15,091 nucleotides of DNA, taken from assembly GCA_903830745.1 (NCBI GenBank), contig CAIKVF010000232.1:1-15091 (forward strand), written 5' to 3'. Origin of the DNA: an uncultured Actinomycetes bacterium. GTDB lineage: Bacteria > Actinomycetota > Acidimicrobiia > Acidimicrobiales > RAAP-2. The notes under the pieces are model-generated. The model saw only the letters and a list, made by a program, of their open reading frames with translations, was not told where the DNA came from and ran no database searches. The position numbers and the translations under genes were made by a program. This document shows, piece after piece, positions 14,648 to 15,091 of the stretch; within the stretch, counting starts at the first letter, position 1, and the number at the start of each line of letters is the position of its first letter.

Positions 14648-15091
14648 AGGACCGGTAGTAAGCGCGCTAGAAGTGTTCCGAGCGACGCTGCTGCCTTCTG
14701 GCCAGCTTCGAGCACTTCTAAGTGATTTAGCGGTGCATCAGTTACCCCAGCGGCGAAGTTTGATACCAAGCTAAGGCCAAGGACTTCAGCGCCAAGGTGT
14801 CGAGCAGCGATTGCTTCAAGGACCGTTGACATTCCAACGAGTGAAGCACCCATTGTTCGTGCCATAACAATTTCGGCTGGTGTTTCGTAGTGAGGACCAC
14901 GGAATCCTGCGTAGACGCCTTCTGTCAGTTCAGGAGCAGCCTTTGCAACAACGCTACGAAGTCGAGCACTGTAGAGATCTGTGAGGTCAACAAATCTTGA
15001 TCCAAACCCTTCAGGTGGAGAGTTCCCCTCCATTGGTGAAGTCGCAGTGAGATTGATGTGATCACGAATCACAACCACTGTGCCTGGACCC
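14644..15091 (-). CDS. punA: Purine nucleoside phosphorylase (trimeric PunA/human-type), 5' end outside window
   Basis: Cytosolic enzyme phosphorolysing inosine/guanosine and deoxy forms to purine base and (deoxy)ribose 1-phosphate. Only the C-terminal 149 residues are in the window; the frame is open to the right edge ([15 protein letters not shown]), so the GTG at 15078 is an internal valine and not the start. Seen: [37 protein letters not shown] (Tyr and Glu of the base/ribose pocket), [15 protein letters not shown] (Met of the ribose pocket) and [12 protein letters not shown] (base-binding Asn). These are motifs of the low-molecular-mass trimeric PNPs, not the hexameric E. coli DeoD type. 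It shares a GTGA stop-start overlap with the downstream mutase gene, and the punA-pmmB pairing matches the M. tuberculosis order (Rv3307-Rv3308) as I recall it. Confidence 0.94.
   Translation of the reverse strand, partial: GPGTVVVIRDHINLTATSPMEGNSPPEGFGSRFVDLTDLYSARLRSVVAKAAPELTEGVYAGFRGPHYETPAEIVMARTMGASLVGMSTVLEAIAARHLGAEVLGLSLVSNFAAGVTDAPLNHLEVLEAGQKAAASLGTLLARLLPVL

Noticed and set aside
14644..15078. Purine nucleoside phosphorylase as a complete 144-residue gene starting at GTG 15078
   Set aside because: The frame continues open to the window edge with family-conserved residues (GPGT before VVVIRDH), so it is a gene cut by the right border.
1..15091. Defence system, prophage, CRISPR array or insertion sequence
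   Set aside because: All coding space is taken by transport, translation and nucleoside genes; no repeat array, transposase, integrase or inverted terminal repeats were seen.

Overview
This window looks like a compact chromosomal segment from an actinobacterium with moderate GC content (near half by eye), probably planktonic and streamlined. The cytidine deaminase (NVENASYGLTLCAEC), the adenosine deaminase (LLHDHLDGGLRP, NTDNRLMS) and the gene order cdd-deoA-add beside punA-pmmB resemble the Mycobacterium tuberculosis Rv3307-Rv3315c neighbourhood as I remember it. Genes overlap at ATGA, GTGA or TAATG junctions, convergent genes meet stop to stop, and several starts look leaderless. An Acidimicrobiia or freshwater lineage is plausible, but I cannot prove the taxon from the sequence.

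Layout: (1) 1-1054, minus: N-terminal part of the ABC-F translation factor EttA, running off the left edge. (2) 1135-2559, plus: a DHA2-type MFS drug/solute exporter, divergent from ettA. (3) 8115-2563, minus: a four-gene nucleoside ABC importer of the BMP/PnrA class, in the order binding protein, double-NBD ATPase, permease, permease. A 20-bp perfect hairpin lies between the binding-protein gene and the rest. (4) 10193-8389, minus: psuG (pseudouridine-5'-phosphate glycosidase) overlapping a PfkB kinase, probably pseudouridine kinase. (5) 10219-13007, plus: cdd-deoA-add. (6) 15091-13004, minus: C-terminal part of a purine nucleoside phosphorylase overlapping a phosphohexomutase-family gene that may act as phosphopentomutase.

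Together, regions 3-6 form a nucleoside scavenging island of about 12.5 kb. The importer brings in nucleosides. PsuK/PsuG split pseudouridine into uracil and ribose 5-phosphate. Cdd and Add deaminate cytidine and adenosine to uridine and inosine. DeoA and PNP phosphorolyse nucleosides to a base and (deoxy)ribose 1-phosphate, and the mutase can carry the sugar phosphate to the 5-phosphate form for central metabolism. Each enzyme family is known. The unusual points are the grouping with pseudouridine genes, the promoter layout, the hairpin after the binding-protein gene, and the long N-terminal extension of one permease. I see no tRNA, rRNA, CRISPR array, insertion sequence or phage gene. The largest non-coding stretch is 8116-8388 (273 bases).
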